A stretch of 64,000 nucleotides of DNA. Source: Mesorhabditis belari (lineage: Eukaryota; Nematoda; Chromadorea; Rhabditida; Rhabditidae). The notes under the pieces were generated by a model. The model was not told the origin of the DNA. It saw only the letters and a program-made list of their open reading frames with translations, and searched no databases. Position 1 is the stretch's first letter. Every line of letters starts with the position of its first letter. The position numbers were made by a program, and so were the translations under genes. Below, piece by piece: positions 23,799 through 36,790 of this stretch. The stretch lies in NCBI GenBank assembly GCA_958450365.1, contig CAUEEP010000915.1, positions 248,001 through 312,000 on the forward strand. The letters run 5' to 3'.

Positions 23799-26700
23799 AT
23801 GAACACAGTCGCGCCACTTCTGCAAACGACTGCGAGGCGACTGATACAATCAGGTGATTCATTTAAAGGTCACTGAATTCGTGGAAATTCCGAATTGCAA
23901 GATACCGTGCAAGATGTGGAAATGTTTTCAGAGAAAATATTGTTATCTATTTCTGATTTGTTTACAGGCTCGCGATGTTTGGGTTCTGAGGCAAGTCAGC
24001 CAAAAGAAGCACCAACCGGAGATCCTTTCCAGACTTTCTATGTGAGTTTTAAATGGATTCGATGGAAATTTTGTTGAATTGACTTTGAAGATCAATTTGA
24101 AATGATTTGAGATTAAAAAGCAATTGTTTTTAGCATTTGAATGTCATGTGTGCTTACGAAAGATTTCGGAATTGAATTCAAAACTTTTATAGTTAATGAA
24201 AACGTTTCCTTAAGCTTAGGCTAAATATTATAGAGCTCAATTGATCAAAAAAAATCCAAAATAAAAGCTTTTTTTGTGTTCTCAAATCAAAAATCTTCAT
24301 TTCATTCAACTTTTCTTTATTTAAATCCAAAAAATCGTATTTTATATGGAAAAGAAATGGATTTTTTGATAGCTCACTTACTAAAACTGTTAGCAATGCT
24401 AAAAAGAAAGAATTTCTGTCTAAAAATTCGACTTTTATACTCACAGAATACAGTAACCCAAAATACAACATACAACAAAATACAACAGTAACCCTAAATA
24501 CAACAATTAAGCTAGATCACAAAATAGAAAACATAAAGTCGACAAAGTTCTTATTTAGTTGGAACTAGGTCAAAACAAGAATTCGTACCCCGCCGGGACT
24601 CAAACCCGCCACTTTCCGCTTATCTGGCAACTGTGATAACCATTACACCACAAAGCACTTGATCTCCATTACTTGATCTCCATTACTCGAGGAAGTTAAC
24701 GATTTAACTTTAGCATCGTGATCTGATCGTCACCCCAGCTGGTCCAACTGTGCGCCGCCCAAAGCCAAAACATGGAGACACGCTCAAGTTTGGGCATAAT
24801 TATGCTGATCACATGGTGGGCTTAATTGAAAACATTGGTGAAAATAAGTAAATGAATCTTGCCATTTGATTTGACTTGAAATCTTTCAGGTTGATGTGAA
24901 TTGGGATGATAAAAAGGGGTGGCATCGACCTGAGTTGAAGCCCCTTCAACCCTTCATGATTCACCCAGGAGCAAAGGTTTGTCAATAATAAATAAATAAA
25001 GATAATATAATGAAGCAAAGATAGAATAAATCTACGTAAATCTAATGAATCTATTTTAAGTTTTTAAACTATATTTGTAATTCATAGGTTTTTAAACGAA
25101 ATTCATTCATATTCATATTTGAATGTAAACCAATTTTGAGTTTTGTTTAAAATATAGAGGAAACTATTCATTAACATAACATTCTTGCATCAGAAGCGCG
25201 GAATCCTTTTTTTTTGCGAACTGAACTGTCCACTTTAAGAGCTCTGTTCACATTTTTGAATGTTTTCTTTTGATTGACACATTCGATAGCGGAGAGAGAA
25301 GAAAAATCAATGAAAAATCTTTGCAATCTTCTCCTTTCTTTCTTCAATATTGATGATTTGTGTGAGAAAAGATAGGAAAAGATTATGATCATGAAAAGAA
25401 TAAGAAAAGATTGATCAAAGGGGATCATTTAGGTCACAATATATATCATCAATGATCATTGAAACAGGCAATAGTCGCTAAAAATTGACAAATACAAATA
25501 CAAAATAGTTCAGTAAGCATTTGTTAAGTCAGAATTTAGAGAAGAAAGTTCAAACTTACAGGTGCTTCACTATGCAATCGAGTTGTTCGAGGGAATGAAA
25601 GCTTATCGTGGAGTCGACAATCGAATTCGTCTTTTCCGACCTGAAATGAATATGCAAAGGATGAAAATGACTGCTAAACGATCAGCTCTACCAGTGAGTT
25701 TAAAACTAAATGAGATTCAATTTCAATATAACAATTATTTTAGGATTTCGATGCCGAGGAATTGATCCAGATCATGAGCGAACAGATTCAATTAGACGCC
25801 GATTGGGTCCCCGCCTCGTCCACCTCCTCGCTTTATCTTCGACCGACGCTTATTGGAACTGATGTTAGTGGTATTGCTTTACTAAAGCGGTTACTAGACT
25901 GACAAATAAAGTCAACTTATTCTTGGAAATAACTTTAATAATAAAATCTATATTTTCAGCCAACTCTTGGTGTTGGAGAAGCTCATATGGCGAAACTCTT
26001 TGTGTTGAGTGGCCCTGTTGGAGCCTATTATGCTACCGGATTCCAGGTAACACTTAAAATTGTCAAGATTTCTATATCAATATCATTAAGCCAGTGTCTC
26101 TGCTTGCTGATGCAAAATATTGCCGAGCGTACTCGGGTGGTGTTGGTGGATATAAAATGGGATGGTTAGACTTTTAGGTTTATCGAATTAAATGCGATTT
26201 AGCAACTACGCTCCAACGATTTGGGTTGGTCAAATGGCGGCTGCGAAAGGATGTCAACAGGTAACAAAGTGTCTACTATATACAGGACAAAGTATCTACT
26301 ATAACAAAGTACCGTAAATACTGTAATAGTACCCCACCCCCATAATGACGGTGCGGAGTGTTGCGTAGTCTAGCTTTGAACGAGTTTTTCTCGACACTGG
26401 TTTATGCTACAACGAGCGCTTTGGTATCAAAGAATAGCCCTGAATTTCAGCTATTTTTTGATACCAAAGACGAATTTTTTGAAAGTACGGGCGCTTTGAA
26501 AAAAATGAAATACTAAAAAACTTTTGCGACTACGCGACTGTACGAGGGGGGTGGGGTACTATTACAGTATTTACGGTATCTACTATATACTACTACTATA
26601 TAACAAAGTATCTACTACTATATATGGGGCAAAAGTTCTGGCCTTTTTAGGAATCTCTTTAAAAGCTTCCTGATTGTTTTTATTTCAGAAATGTTTATAA

Positions 26701-28745
26701 CCAAAAGATAGTCAATCTTTTACAGAATTTAAATCTTATTACAGTTTTTAAATAACTTCTTTAGATTTTAAGTTATCGCTGTTCTATGCTCTTCGAAAAA
26801 AGTATCTTTAGTCGCACATATTTTTGCACTTTTTGCACTGCAAAAATTTCAGAACAATCTTCGGAAGGTTGATTTTAAAATTAGGCTCAAAATGCACTTT
26901 TGTGCTAATTTAATCCATTTTCGTTTGAATTTAAGCAAGATTAAAAAAAAAAGATTAAAAGAAAGAGAAAGGTTCGATCGATTGGATTGTTCTGAAATTT
27001 TGGGAAACTATGTAATCGATGAAGCGTTTTATTTTAAAAAGTATGCAATTACTCAAAAATAGCTCAAAAATATATTAGCTCATGAATGCTAGAAACCAGG
27101 ATTTTGAACTCTTATATTAAAATGCCTGAAAAAGTTCTAAAATAAAAGATTTTTCAAAAATTCAAAAAAGCTATTTTGTAGATTAAGGATAGGGCTTTTG
27201 AATCAAGCAAAGCGTTTTTTGATTGGATAAGCCGTTTTTTTCAGAAAACACATTACCCAAAAACGATCGTTTATAACTTGCCAACCTAATATAAAAATTA
27301 CAAACTTATTGAAAACTGTTGTTGTATTTCCAGTTTAGAACTGATAAACAATTTTTTAAATACTCCTAATCATCTGAGTTCTAAGTTGGACAGATTTTCT
27401 TAGACTGGTAATACTAGTGGACAGAGGTAATAAGATTTAAAATCTAAAAAGATAATAAGGTTTAAATTCTGTAAAAAATTGACTATCTTTTGGCTATAAA
27501 CACTTCTAGTTTTTGTGATTTTGTTATTTTGACATCTACTATATATAAAAGAGCTCTCTGTCCGTCTGTACGGACTTTTTCTCAATCGTCTTTGAGCCAA
27601 AAAGACTAAAATTTCTTAAAAGACGATTTAGCTTAGTAACAAGAGTTACGGTAACCGTTCTTCGGCTGCTAAAGATATAAATTCCATGGGAGAGTCTAGG
27701 TGCTGTGGCTCCATGGTGATGACGAGACGTTGACCGAAGTGGGAACGATGAACATTTTTGTCTATTGGATCAATGAGAATGGAGGTGGGGAATAGAAAAT
27801 GACTGGTTTTTCTTATCTTATCTATAGATATTGAATGTTTTCTTTTTCAGAAGAAGAACTGGTGACTCCACCATTGACTTCTGGATTGATTCTCCCTGGA
27901 GTCACTCGCGATTCGATCATCGATTTGGGAAGAAAATGGGGAGAGTTTGCGGTAGGTTTCAATATTAAAAAGTTAAGAATTCTAGAATAATTTTAGAAGA
28001 ATTTTATAGATAAATTTCTAAAGTAACAATATAATTTCAGCATTTTAGTGTTTTGACTAGTAAGAATAGTTTTTACGACTCAACTCTGACAAATGACTCT
28101 GACAATCTTTTAGGTAAACGAACGAAAGATCACGATGAGCCAAGTTCGAAAAGCTTTGGATGAAGGAAGGGTAAGAATGTTATATATAGTAAATTCAATA
28201 GATAGCTTTGAATTCGAAAACTGAAAAATTTATTTCAGTTGCTGGAAATGTTTGGAGCAGGAACCGCATGTGTTGTCAGTCCAGTTGATCGAATTCTTCA
28301 CAAAAATCAGGCTAGAATTTCTATTTTATATAGAAGGCTAGATTATAATAAATATTGTCCATCGCGTAATAGCCATTATTCTATAAAGCTCAAAAAGTTT
28401 CCCACGTAGCTTTTCTGAAATGAGAGCGTTGCTTTAGAAAACGAATACTCTGGATGAGCTGCACATCCCGACGATGCGTCATAATCCGTCCGTTATGCAA
28501 AGATTCTACGATGTATTGACGGACATTCAGGTACACGATTAAAAATTAGACTCTATTAGGCTATTAAGCTGTTAAGCTTTAGGCTATTAGGCTATTAGGC
28601 TATTAGGCTATTAGGCTATTAGGCTATTAGGCTATTAGGCTATTAGGCTATTAGCCTATTAGCCTATCAGATATCCTTCTCATTATCCCTTTTTCAGTAC
28701 GGTCGAAGCGATCTGATGCCTGGATGGACTCGAATCGTTGCCTAA
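23799..28745 (+). CDS. bcat-1: Branched-chain amino acid aminotransferase (BCAT)
   Basis: Fifteen exons: 23799-23853, 23968-24041, 24714-24815, 24890-24976, 25562-25693, 25744-25863, 25960-26046, 26091-26164, 26203-26260, 27700-27784, 27851-27951, 28114-28170, 28239-28310, 28438-28530, 28698-28745; 414 aa. It is a fold-type IV PLP enzyme that transaminates Leu, Ile and Val with 2-oxoglutarate. The Arg-rich, acid-free N-terminus ([18 protein letters not shown]) looks like a mitochondrial presequence. Seen: [27 protein letters not shown], the PLP lysine in GGYKMG (Lys241), [11 protein letters not shown], and the GAGTAC loop. The human redox CXXC is C-V-V-S here (355-358). Intron 13 starts with GC. 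Intron 9 carries a MITE-A. Length matches the ~390-415 aa of animal BCATs. Confidence 0.97.
24590..24662 (-). other. tRNA-like sequence in bcat-1 intron 2
   Basis: On the minus strand, GGTGTAATGGTTATCAC matches the D arm of Glu/Asp-type tRNAs and GGCGGGTTTGAGTCCCGG the T arm. A wobble-rich acceptor (TGCTTTG/CGGGGTA) can form. The anticodon loop CAGATAA lacks U33 and the stem is imperfect, so it is probably a pseudogene or a tRNA-derived SINE head. Confidence 0.45.
26310..26578. mobile_element. MITE-A copy 4 in bcat-1 intron 9
   Basis: A full-length copy with TACCGTAAATACTGTAATAG termini, nearly identical to 16541-16807. It is one reason this intron (26261-27699) is the longest in the gene. 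The rest of the intron shows no gene. Confidence 0.9.
28580..28667 (+). repeat. 8-bp microsatellite (GGCTATTA)n in the last bcat-1 intron
   Basis: About eleven perfect tandem units, degrading to AGCCTATT at the right edge, ~30 bases before the final acceptor. Confidence 0.93.
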
Positions 28746-30412
28746 CTTCTTTTCTCTAGTCAATCCTTTTCAACTCATGCCTAAATGATTCAAAATGATA
28801 TTTCAAGAGCTTAGATTTTCTCTAAGAATAATCAACTATCTTTTTTTTCAAGAAAAATAGTTTTTTATTTGTTTTAATTAGGATTTATTGATTAGAGTGA
28901 TGCAAAAGTCTTTACAATTTTTTTCAAACATCTTTTTAAAATATCTATTTGAAGTATTAAAAAGATTGATTATTTCTCTACAAAATGGTTTTTGAGAAAT
29001 TCTTAGAAGTCATTGTTTTTATAGATTTTCAAAGGCTCAAAGGTGAGTACTCAAAACTGTTTCGATAACATTTTCTTTAATACAAACTTATTTTAATGTC
29101 AAAGTAAAAAAGATAAAGCTTATTTGATTACATAAGTCTGTCAAATTTGAAAACGATTCGTTCAGCGATTTTCTTTAAAACAGTAATTGAAAATTTTACA
29201 TAAAAATGAGTTTTTATCGAGTTTTTATCGAGTTAAGGCGAGCTTTTAAAAGCCTTTTAAAAGCCATTTTATAAAGAAATTATAAACCTTATTAGGAGGC
29301 AACAAATTTCGCAAAGAATTCTTTTTTATAAAAAGAAAAATTTGAAAAAAATTGTAAAGACTGCATCAATCTAATATTAGCATTTTGATTATTTGAAATG
29401 ATGAGCTCGACCGGAGTTATCTGGTGCAAAAAATTGAATTTAATCAAGGCTACAATTTGACGATTTACACCAGTACTCCAAAACTAAATGCACCAGACTT
29501 TGCGTTTCTCTTCTTTCTAGAATTTTGGACTTTTCATTCTCGACCAAAACGATTGATAGCTTAGTTTTAAACATGTCACCAAAATAGTTTAGCTTTTCTG
29601 ATCCCTTGACTGTTTAGCTTTTCTGATCCTTTGTTACAACTTCTTGTCATTTCTTTTCAATAAATTCATTCAAAGTCAACAAGATTCGCTTTATTCTCAA
29701 GAAAAAAAAGAAGAAAAGAAGATACGTTGACTCAAAGAATTGAACCTTTTATGAGAAATGTAATACTGTTACTAATTTCAAAAAAAAACAAGAGATTCAC
29801 CGGGGGACGAGGTTTGGAAGAGAGCCAACAATTTGGCAAAAAAAAAGTACACTCGGATTCGAGAGAGATAAGTTCATGTTTTTGACCAGCATTGGAAAGG
29901 GTAAATTGGGAGAGATTTTTAGGGATTTTCACCGGTATTTCAATGCTTGCAACGCTTTGTTTCCGAACATTTAGAGAGTGGGCGGACTGAGAACAGCCAA
30001 AAATAATAGAAAACAAAAAAATAGAACAAGAAATGCGTTTTTTTGGGGTTTTCATGGAATAAGACAGCTCATTCGAGTATTGTTGATTGTGCAGTTGAGA
30101 TAGAAATGAGGAAATGAAGAGAAAGTCGCCTCTAGTGTTGAGCGGCGAAGTTGGGATTGTGAACCTGAACAGTTGTGTTTAGCTTGAATAGCTTAAATAG
30201 CTCAAATTAGGTAAAGTTCAGCAGTTCAGCAGTTAAAACAGTTTGTGTACTTCTTCTTGTGCATGTAGAACTCATTTACAAGTACAAGAATCCACTATTT
30301 AAGGCAATTTTGATAAAAACAGGCATTGTTTTGCCTTTTGAAATAGTCTTTACAGCTAGTTAAAACTTTTGTACATTGTACTGCTGATTACTCAACACTA
30401 GATATGAGAAAA
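28746..30412. other. Intergenic region between bcat-1 and cab-1 3' ends
   Basis: The two genes converge here. One minus-strand frame, 29732-30055 (107 codons), begins with a hydrophobic segment (residues ~9-22) that could be a signal peptide, but the rest resembles no family and I do not call it a gene. Otherwise AT-rich and featureless. Confidence 0.5.
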
Positions 30413-30585
30413 TTCCAACCCAAACCTAATTCCACCTTCGTTTTCTAAGTTTCTTGACCGATTGCTCTAAAATTTTGTCTACAAGCTGGAAATATCGATT
30501 TCTATCTGTAGACAAAATTTTAGAGCAATTAGCCAAGAGATAGCTAAGAAAAGTAAGGTGGAATTAGGTTCAGATTGGAATTTTC
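30413..30585. mobile_element. Short hairpin MITE at the 3' end of cab-1
   Basis: CCAACCCAAACCTAATTCCACC is mirrored by GGTGGAATTAGGTTCAGATTGG, and CTCTAAAATTTTGTCTAC by its complement, giving one ~170-bp stem-loop. It ends only a few bases beyond the cab-1 stop codon, so it would lie in the 3' UTR. Confidence 0.75.
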
Positions 30586-30589
30586 CTGT

Positions 30590-33500
30590 CTACTCAATCC
30601 TCACCTCAATGTCTCCAGTTGGAGCCAATCCGGGACACTCATACACTGAGTAGTTATTCTCATCATCTGGGCACTCCTCCTCATCAGACTCTAATCCAAC
30701 TTCTGAAATCTCATCATATTTATCTTATCATTTATTTAAACCTGGAGCATCATCTCCGCAAATAATCTTTTGCTTGGCCTGGTGGTAATGATGGAGTTGA
30801 GCCTTGTAGGCGAGAGCGTCATCGCCCTGGATTCGTAAATGTGAATTCGTGATTTCAGATTCGTAAATGTGAATCAGATTCGTTGTGATTCGTAAATGTG
30901 AATTACTGTAAGTATAAGTAATATGGAGTTGACGACAGAGTATATTTCAATCCTTTTCTAGACTTCAATCCTTTTCTAGACCCCCATCAGATTCGTAAAT
31001 GTGAATTACTGTAAGTATAAGTAATATGGAGTTGATGACAGAGTATATTTCAATCCCTTTCTAGACTCTAGATATTTCAATCTCTGTTCTAATCCTTTCC
31101 AAGAATCGTACCTTTGTGTCTTTCTTCCCTTTTCTGAAAGGTCCAATTCCAGCATATGGAGCATACTCACTGTCATCAGGGCTTTCCTTTCTTCGCCTAA
31201 AATTTGAAAATATATGATTTGAATCAACAAATAATGTTATCCAAAATGTAGCTGTAACCAGCCACTCACCGATAAGCGATTCCTCCAATCGCTCCGCCAA
31301 CAATTCCAACAACCAGCACGCAACCAACAGCTAAACTTTTCTTTTGCTACATTTTTCTGTTTTTTTCTAATTTTCAGAACCCTTGCCATCACATGTGATT
31401 TCACCAAAAGAAATGAAAAGAGAAATCAAATTTGTGTGGGGTATGGGATGGATAAAGGTTGAGGGGAAAAGGCTTGAAAGGGGATGGCCTCCGGACAATA
31501 GGCTGATTAGTGGGGAATGAAAGGGAGGGAAATTGAAAAGAAAAAAAATGGAAAAAGAACATTGGATCGGCTTTTAGAAGAATTTTTCTGCAAAATTGAT
31601 CTAAGAGATTATTGGGTGAGGTGTAACCGAAGATAGATATAGATTCTGATGAAGATTCTGCAAAGCATTTATGGTAGAACTTGTTGTACGAACCTTTATG
31701 ATTATTAGTAGATATTTTTAAATAGTGACAATTAGCTTTAATACTAGGTACGAGAAATTCTGATGAGATGAAACAGGTTTTGAGTGGATTAAACCAATAG
31801 TTAATAGGCTTGCTTACTAGTTAAAGCTTACTAGTTAAAGCTCAGGCTTATGGAAAGATGTGGCTTTCTAAAACTGTAGCTAATCCTGTAATCTATTCTA
31901 ATTTCCACTAATTTAAAGTAACCTATTTGTGATTTGTTCTATTTTACATTGATTTAAACCAATCTATTTGTAATGTATTCTATTTGACAACAATTTAAAA
32001 GCAAATCTAGTCAATGAAAGATCAAAAACCCAGATTTACTTCATTTCAAAGTACTGAAAGAATCTTTTTCCCCCTTTTCTATTCATCAATGAATAAACTC
32101 ACCCATCATGGCTAGATTTGAGTCACCACGTGGAGAATAAGAGTTCCCGTGAATCGATTGAGCGAGTCGTCTTTTCTCCAAACTTTGCACATCTCTTTGT
32201 CGATATCCGACCACTTCCGGCTCAACAAACGACACATATTCGCTTTGTCCCTAAACAAGACGTTCAGAAATTAACTTGGAGAACTTTTTGCAGGTTTTAG
32301 TGAAAAAAAAGGCAACTTTTTAAAACTTTTTGTGATTTGTTTGTGGAAACGATAAATAGACAAGGCTTTGGCTGCCTGGAATAGACTTTAAGCACTTTTT
32401 TCTTGTAAAGTTTATATCGTATTCTATTTCAGATATGATCTTATTCTTGATTTCATCTTCTTAACAACAAGAATGTCATCATGTTTTCTCGATGTTCTTT
32501 TGATAAAAAGGGAAAAAAAATGGGAATCCAATCCCCTTTCAGATGTTCGAATTTCACACCCGAGCATTCACTTGATTCACCGACAAAAAAAAATGTGAAA
32601 GCAAAGATGATAAAAGCATCGAGAATGAGCGAAGGAAAGAGGAAAAAGAGGAAAACTCGCCTTCTTTTGCGGCTTCTCGACGGGCTTTTCGTCGGACACC
32701 GAATTTTGCTCGCTGATGGACTCCTAGAAATTTGAAAATGAAAAAGTCAGGAGAAATCGATTGATGAAATTAGATTTGAGGCTATAACTGAAAAGTTTTA
32801 ATGAACAGAGTTTTAGTTTAGATTCTTAAAGAAATTCCTATCATTCCAGGTTTGCAAAAATGCAAAAACTCTCTAACTTTTACATTTAAGCTTCGATTAT
32901 AAACTGAATATTTGAAAATGAAAAGCTTAGACGAATTGTTTACAAGTGTTACACCTTTTGCTCCTTCTCAGGTTGCTCTCCCTTCACTGGTGCCGGCTCT
33001 TGTTCTGTTTCTGGCCCAAAAACATCAGCAACTTCGAGTTGTTCTTCTAGAAAAGCTTGTTTTAATCAATTTTTAGCAATCTAAATCAAATTCTCATAAA
33101 AAATTTATCTTTTTTTTGAATCTATGATGTGAATTCAATCCTCCCTTGATGAATTTCTCAAGTACTACCCTTCTTTTAGACCAAAAACCCCCAGATAATC
33201 GCAGAAAAACGACCTAAAAAAAAGATGGATTATCCGAAAATCCACAAAAAATCCGAATTTTTAAAGTTCAGCTTAGATTTATGATGTCAAAATGTTTAGA
33301 ATTAGTGAACTTAACGTCAACCAGATTCGTTTTTGCACTTTGTGATAAAGAAAAATCTAGTTTTCTAGTCAAAAATTGATTTCTTTCTGTTAGTTGAATC
33401 ATATTTTAAGTCATTTTTAAGTCAAATTCAAACTCCCGCGCACTAGTTTGTCCCATTTGAGCGACAATCTCGGCGAGTCGTCTATCGTAGTCTACTTTTT

Positions 33501-36500
33501 GGGTCATTTCGGCTTTTTTTTGTATTTTCTAGTCAAAACTTGATTTCTTTCTCTTAGTTGAATCATAGTTTAAGTCATCTTTAAGTCAAATTCAACTCCG
33601 GCGCACTAGTTTGTCCCATTTGAGCGACAATCTCGGCGAGTCGTCTATCGTAGTCTGCTTTTTGGGTCATTTCGCTCTCTTCTCTTGTCATTTCTTGATC
33701 GTAGAGTTCCTGAATCATGAATTTCTTTTGTGGTCAAGTTTTTGAATCATGAATTTATCTTGTAGTTTAATGGTGGCTATTTTTCAAGGCTATTTTCATT
33801 GTATATTCAACTCTAGAGATCAATTAATATCCGCTTTGTTCGCTTTGTTTTTGCTGAGTGAAATTTGAGCAACTTGGACTCATCGCTAGACAGATTTCCT
33901 TTCAAAACTCTAATTAGTTTGTTTTGTTTTGAAGATTCCCTTGCGAATACCCGCACTCACTTTGAGATCATCGTCGAATCTCTGTTGTTGTTCAATTTGT
34001 GCTTTCAAAAGTGAATCATAGTCAACAGCCTCACTGCCACTCGCGCCGCCATCTGAAAAAACGTTTTAGTCCTGTGAAAGTCCTGTGAATCTATTTTTTT
34101 CTAGATCTAGATTTTTTTCAAGATCAACTTTTTGTGTTCAATTTATTCACTTAATTCCCCAAGCAACTCTCGAGAGTTGTTCAAATTGACATTGGATAGA
34201 ATTGAATTATTCCTCTAGTCCCCATTTGAAGATGAAAGGGAAAGGAATGTGACCACGAGAAGGCTGAGGGGGTGGAATGGAAAGGGCCTCCCAGGGCCCT
34301 TCTCGTGCCTTCCCCAGATCAAATGAGCCCCTCTTGGGTCTCCTTGAGAGAAGAGGTCTAGAATCGGCAATGAATGCCTTCTACTCCTTTCTCTTTCTTC
34401 TTTCCTTTTCTCTTTCATTCTTCAATCGCCTTCATCAAGTCTATCCCTTTTATAGACGATGCATCAAATTAACAATTCTCTAAGCTTTTTTCTAGAGATC
34501 CTGAGAAACTTGAAGCACTTTCTGAGAAGGGTAAGGTAAAAATAAGGGCACTTATTGTTAAGGATTAGAGAACAGATCACATGATTGACTGGTATCTTTT
34601 GGAAAATTGAAGTTGATGATATTGTAACCAACTTTAAGACTGAATTCAGAAACTCCATTGCTGAAAGGCCACAAACGTTCAAACCTTTATTCTTCCGTTT
34701 AATTCATTTTGAACTCTAATTTATAATCGACCCCAATCATCAAGATTTATCGCCTGTAATCAATCGCCGTAAAATTTGATTTTCATATAAATCTTCTGCC
34801 CCCCAAATCGTTAACGAATTTTTCACAATTTTTCAGAAAATTTCTTTGCTTTACCCCGCAAAAGACTCATTAAAGGGGTCCTCGTTTTTTTCCTTTCTTT
34901 CTAAGCGAGTGAAAAAGGGAAATATTTTTGCCATGGAAACGCAAACCTTTTCTAAAATGAGGAAAAGAAAAGGCGGAGCGTGAATGAACGGAAATTTGGA
35001 TTTCCATCTGTCCTCCCTTGAGGCGAGAAATCTTGTGACAAATTTTTGCGATTTCAAATAAGAGATTGGTTTGAGAATGGGGAATGAAAAGAAGGAAGAA
35101 TCAGAAAACGTTTTACTAATGTTTGAGACAAGTCTAGCGGAAATGCTGATAAACTAGACACTTAAGTTTTTTGTTCCTGGAAGAGTTCTCGAATTAGGAT
35201 TGAGAATTGGTTCAAGAGTTCAAGAAAAACAGTTTGATTGAAATTTAATGATTTAATAGAACTTAAAAGCAGTTTAAAAGCTTAGTTAGCAAGCAAGTTA
35301 GCAGCAACAGCAAGCAACAAAGCTTAAAAGCAACTAGTTAAAAATCTTCTTTATCGTACAGAGATTTTGGCCAACTTTAAGTTTAAGCTTGAATCCATAC
35401 TTATCACTTTAAAGCAGCTGCAACTTTTTACAAGTCAAACTTTTCTTTAAATATTTTATGTGACTCTGATGGGCTAAGTGTTATGTAATTCTTATCCAAA
35501 AAAATGAGTTTTAATTGCTTTTATGCTAGTTTTTGAACTAACCATTGTACAGAAAACGAATGACTTTCAAATCTAAGTCATCCTGTTTTCTGATTCGAAA
35601 AACGATTTCTAATTTTCGTCACTCTTTCAAGAAACCCACTAATCCAAAAAAAATTTTCAACTTTTCCACAAAATTTCTCCAAGAAATGCGTCAACTCGAG
35701 TGATGAAAATAGCGGTTTTAATGGGCAATTTCAAGTCGATTATTGGCGGCTTTCTTGCCTCGAAAAGAATTTTTATCAAAGAATCAAAGCGGAAATTGAA
35801 AAGAAATCAGAAAAGAGAAATTCCGCTTTGTGAGAAACGTCAAAGTTCTTAATAATAAGGGGATTAGCGAGTCTAAATGATGCTATGATTAACGGAATAT
35901 TTTGTTTTGAGTAAAGACTTAACAATAGAACTTTTCTATAATGTTTTTTTCTATACATACATTACTCATTCCTCTTTTGAGAAAGGTTGAATAAAAATAG
36001 AAATTTGATCAAGTGTGATGAATGGAAGAACGTGAAAACAAAGCACTCAAAGTGCAGGAGAAGTTTTGATAAAAAGATTTGTTTCTGTTTTAGCTTAAGG
36101 TTTTAAAAAGAACAAAGACATTAACAAGAATCTTCTTTGAATAATTAAACTGAAAAAGTTACGAAAAAGTTACAAGTTAGGCTCAAATTTTACTTCCTTA
36201 TTAGGTAAATTGATGTCTAATGAATCATAATGAATAATGATGGCTAATGAATAATGGCTAATGATGGCTATGTTACGTCCGAATCTGAGGAGACGTCCAT
36301 CTCCGATCCGGACGTCCTAATCTGAGTCGGACCTCCGTTTCAGAGGAGAATGAATCTCCTCAGATTCGGACGTCCGGATCGGAGATGGATGTCTCCTCAG
36401 ATTCGAACCTAACAGCTACATTATGAGTCCAATTTCTTCAAAATTTCAGTCAAATTAAACACTTAGACAGCTCAAAAGAGTAAATAATGTCTAAAAAGCT

Positions 36501-36790
36501 TTAAAATATCTTGTAATTGATAAATTTCTCTGATTAGTTCTAAATTCAAAGATTTCTGAAACTATTGAAAATCAAATGGATCAACAGAACATTAAAATAG
36601 TGTGGAAGGATTTCAAGAACTCTGGCTAATAGATAAACATTGAAATCTACTCTTTTAATAGAGTTTGACATCATAATTTTCCAAATCAAAGCCTCAGATC
36701 AACTTGAAACCAACCTGCAAATAAGCTGGCGCTAGCAGGGCACGCAAGGAGAACGGTGGCGACCACCGTTAGCACGCGGATGCGCCACAT
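30590..36790 (-). CDS. cab-1: NPDC1 family type I membrane protein (CAB-1)
   Basis: Ten exons (minus): 36715-36790, 33961-34052, 33607-33709, 32955-33046, 32661-32723, 32103-32250, 31270-31330, 31112-31196, 30742-30826, 30590-30702; 305 aa, all phases consistent. NPDC1 (neural proliferation, differentiation and control 1) proteins are neuronal vesicle/membrane proteins; C. elegans CAB-1 binds AEX-3. Seen: signal peptide MWRIRVLTVVATVLL... ending near SASLFA; an acidic, Glu/Gln-rich lumenal region (~30-150); transmembrane helix ~192-211 (VGCVLVVGIVGGAIGGIAY); then a basic stop (RRRK). The conserved cytoplasmic tail holds YKAQLHHYHQAKQK and YECPGLAPTGDIEVR, the NPDC1 signature. Intron 5 appears to be GC-AG. 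Exon 3 has a partial tandem duplicate at 33444-33512. Confidence 0.93.
33360..33677 (-). repeat. ~165-bp tandem duplication including part of cab-1 exon 3
   Basis: About 33360-33515 and 33527-33677 are two head-to-tail copies of the 3' half of exon 3 plus the start of intron 3. The upstream-coordinate copy (33607-33709) is the working exon. The other (33444-33512) keeps 23 in-frame codons, an AG at its start and the same donor. Confidence 0.85.
34140..36714. other. Long first intron of cab-1
   Basis: The ~2.7-kb intron between the signal-peptide exon and exon 2 contains a GC-richer patch (34260-34380), a 45-bp-stem hairpin (36270-36412) and AT-rich sequence. No further exon or gene was found on either strand. 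Confidence 0.5.
36270..36412. mobile_element. Hairpin element in cab-1 intron 1
   Basis: GTCCGAATCTGAGGAGACGT and the following bases pair with the region ending CTCCTCAGATTCGAACC. The spacer contains a partial third copy (GGAGAATGAATCTCCTCAGA). This is a small foldback/MITE-like unit. Confidence 0.7.
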
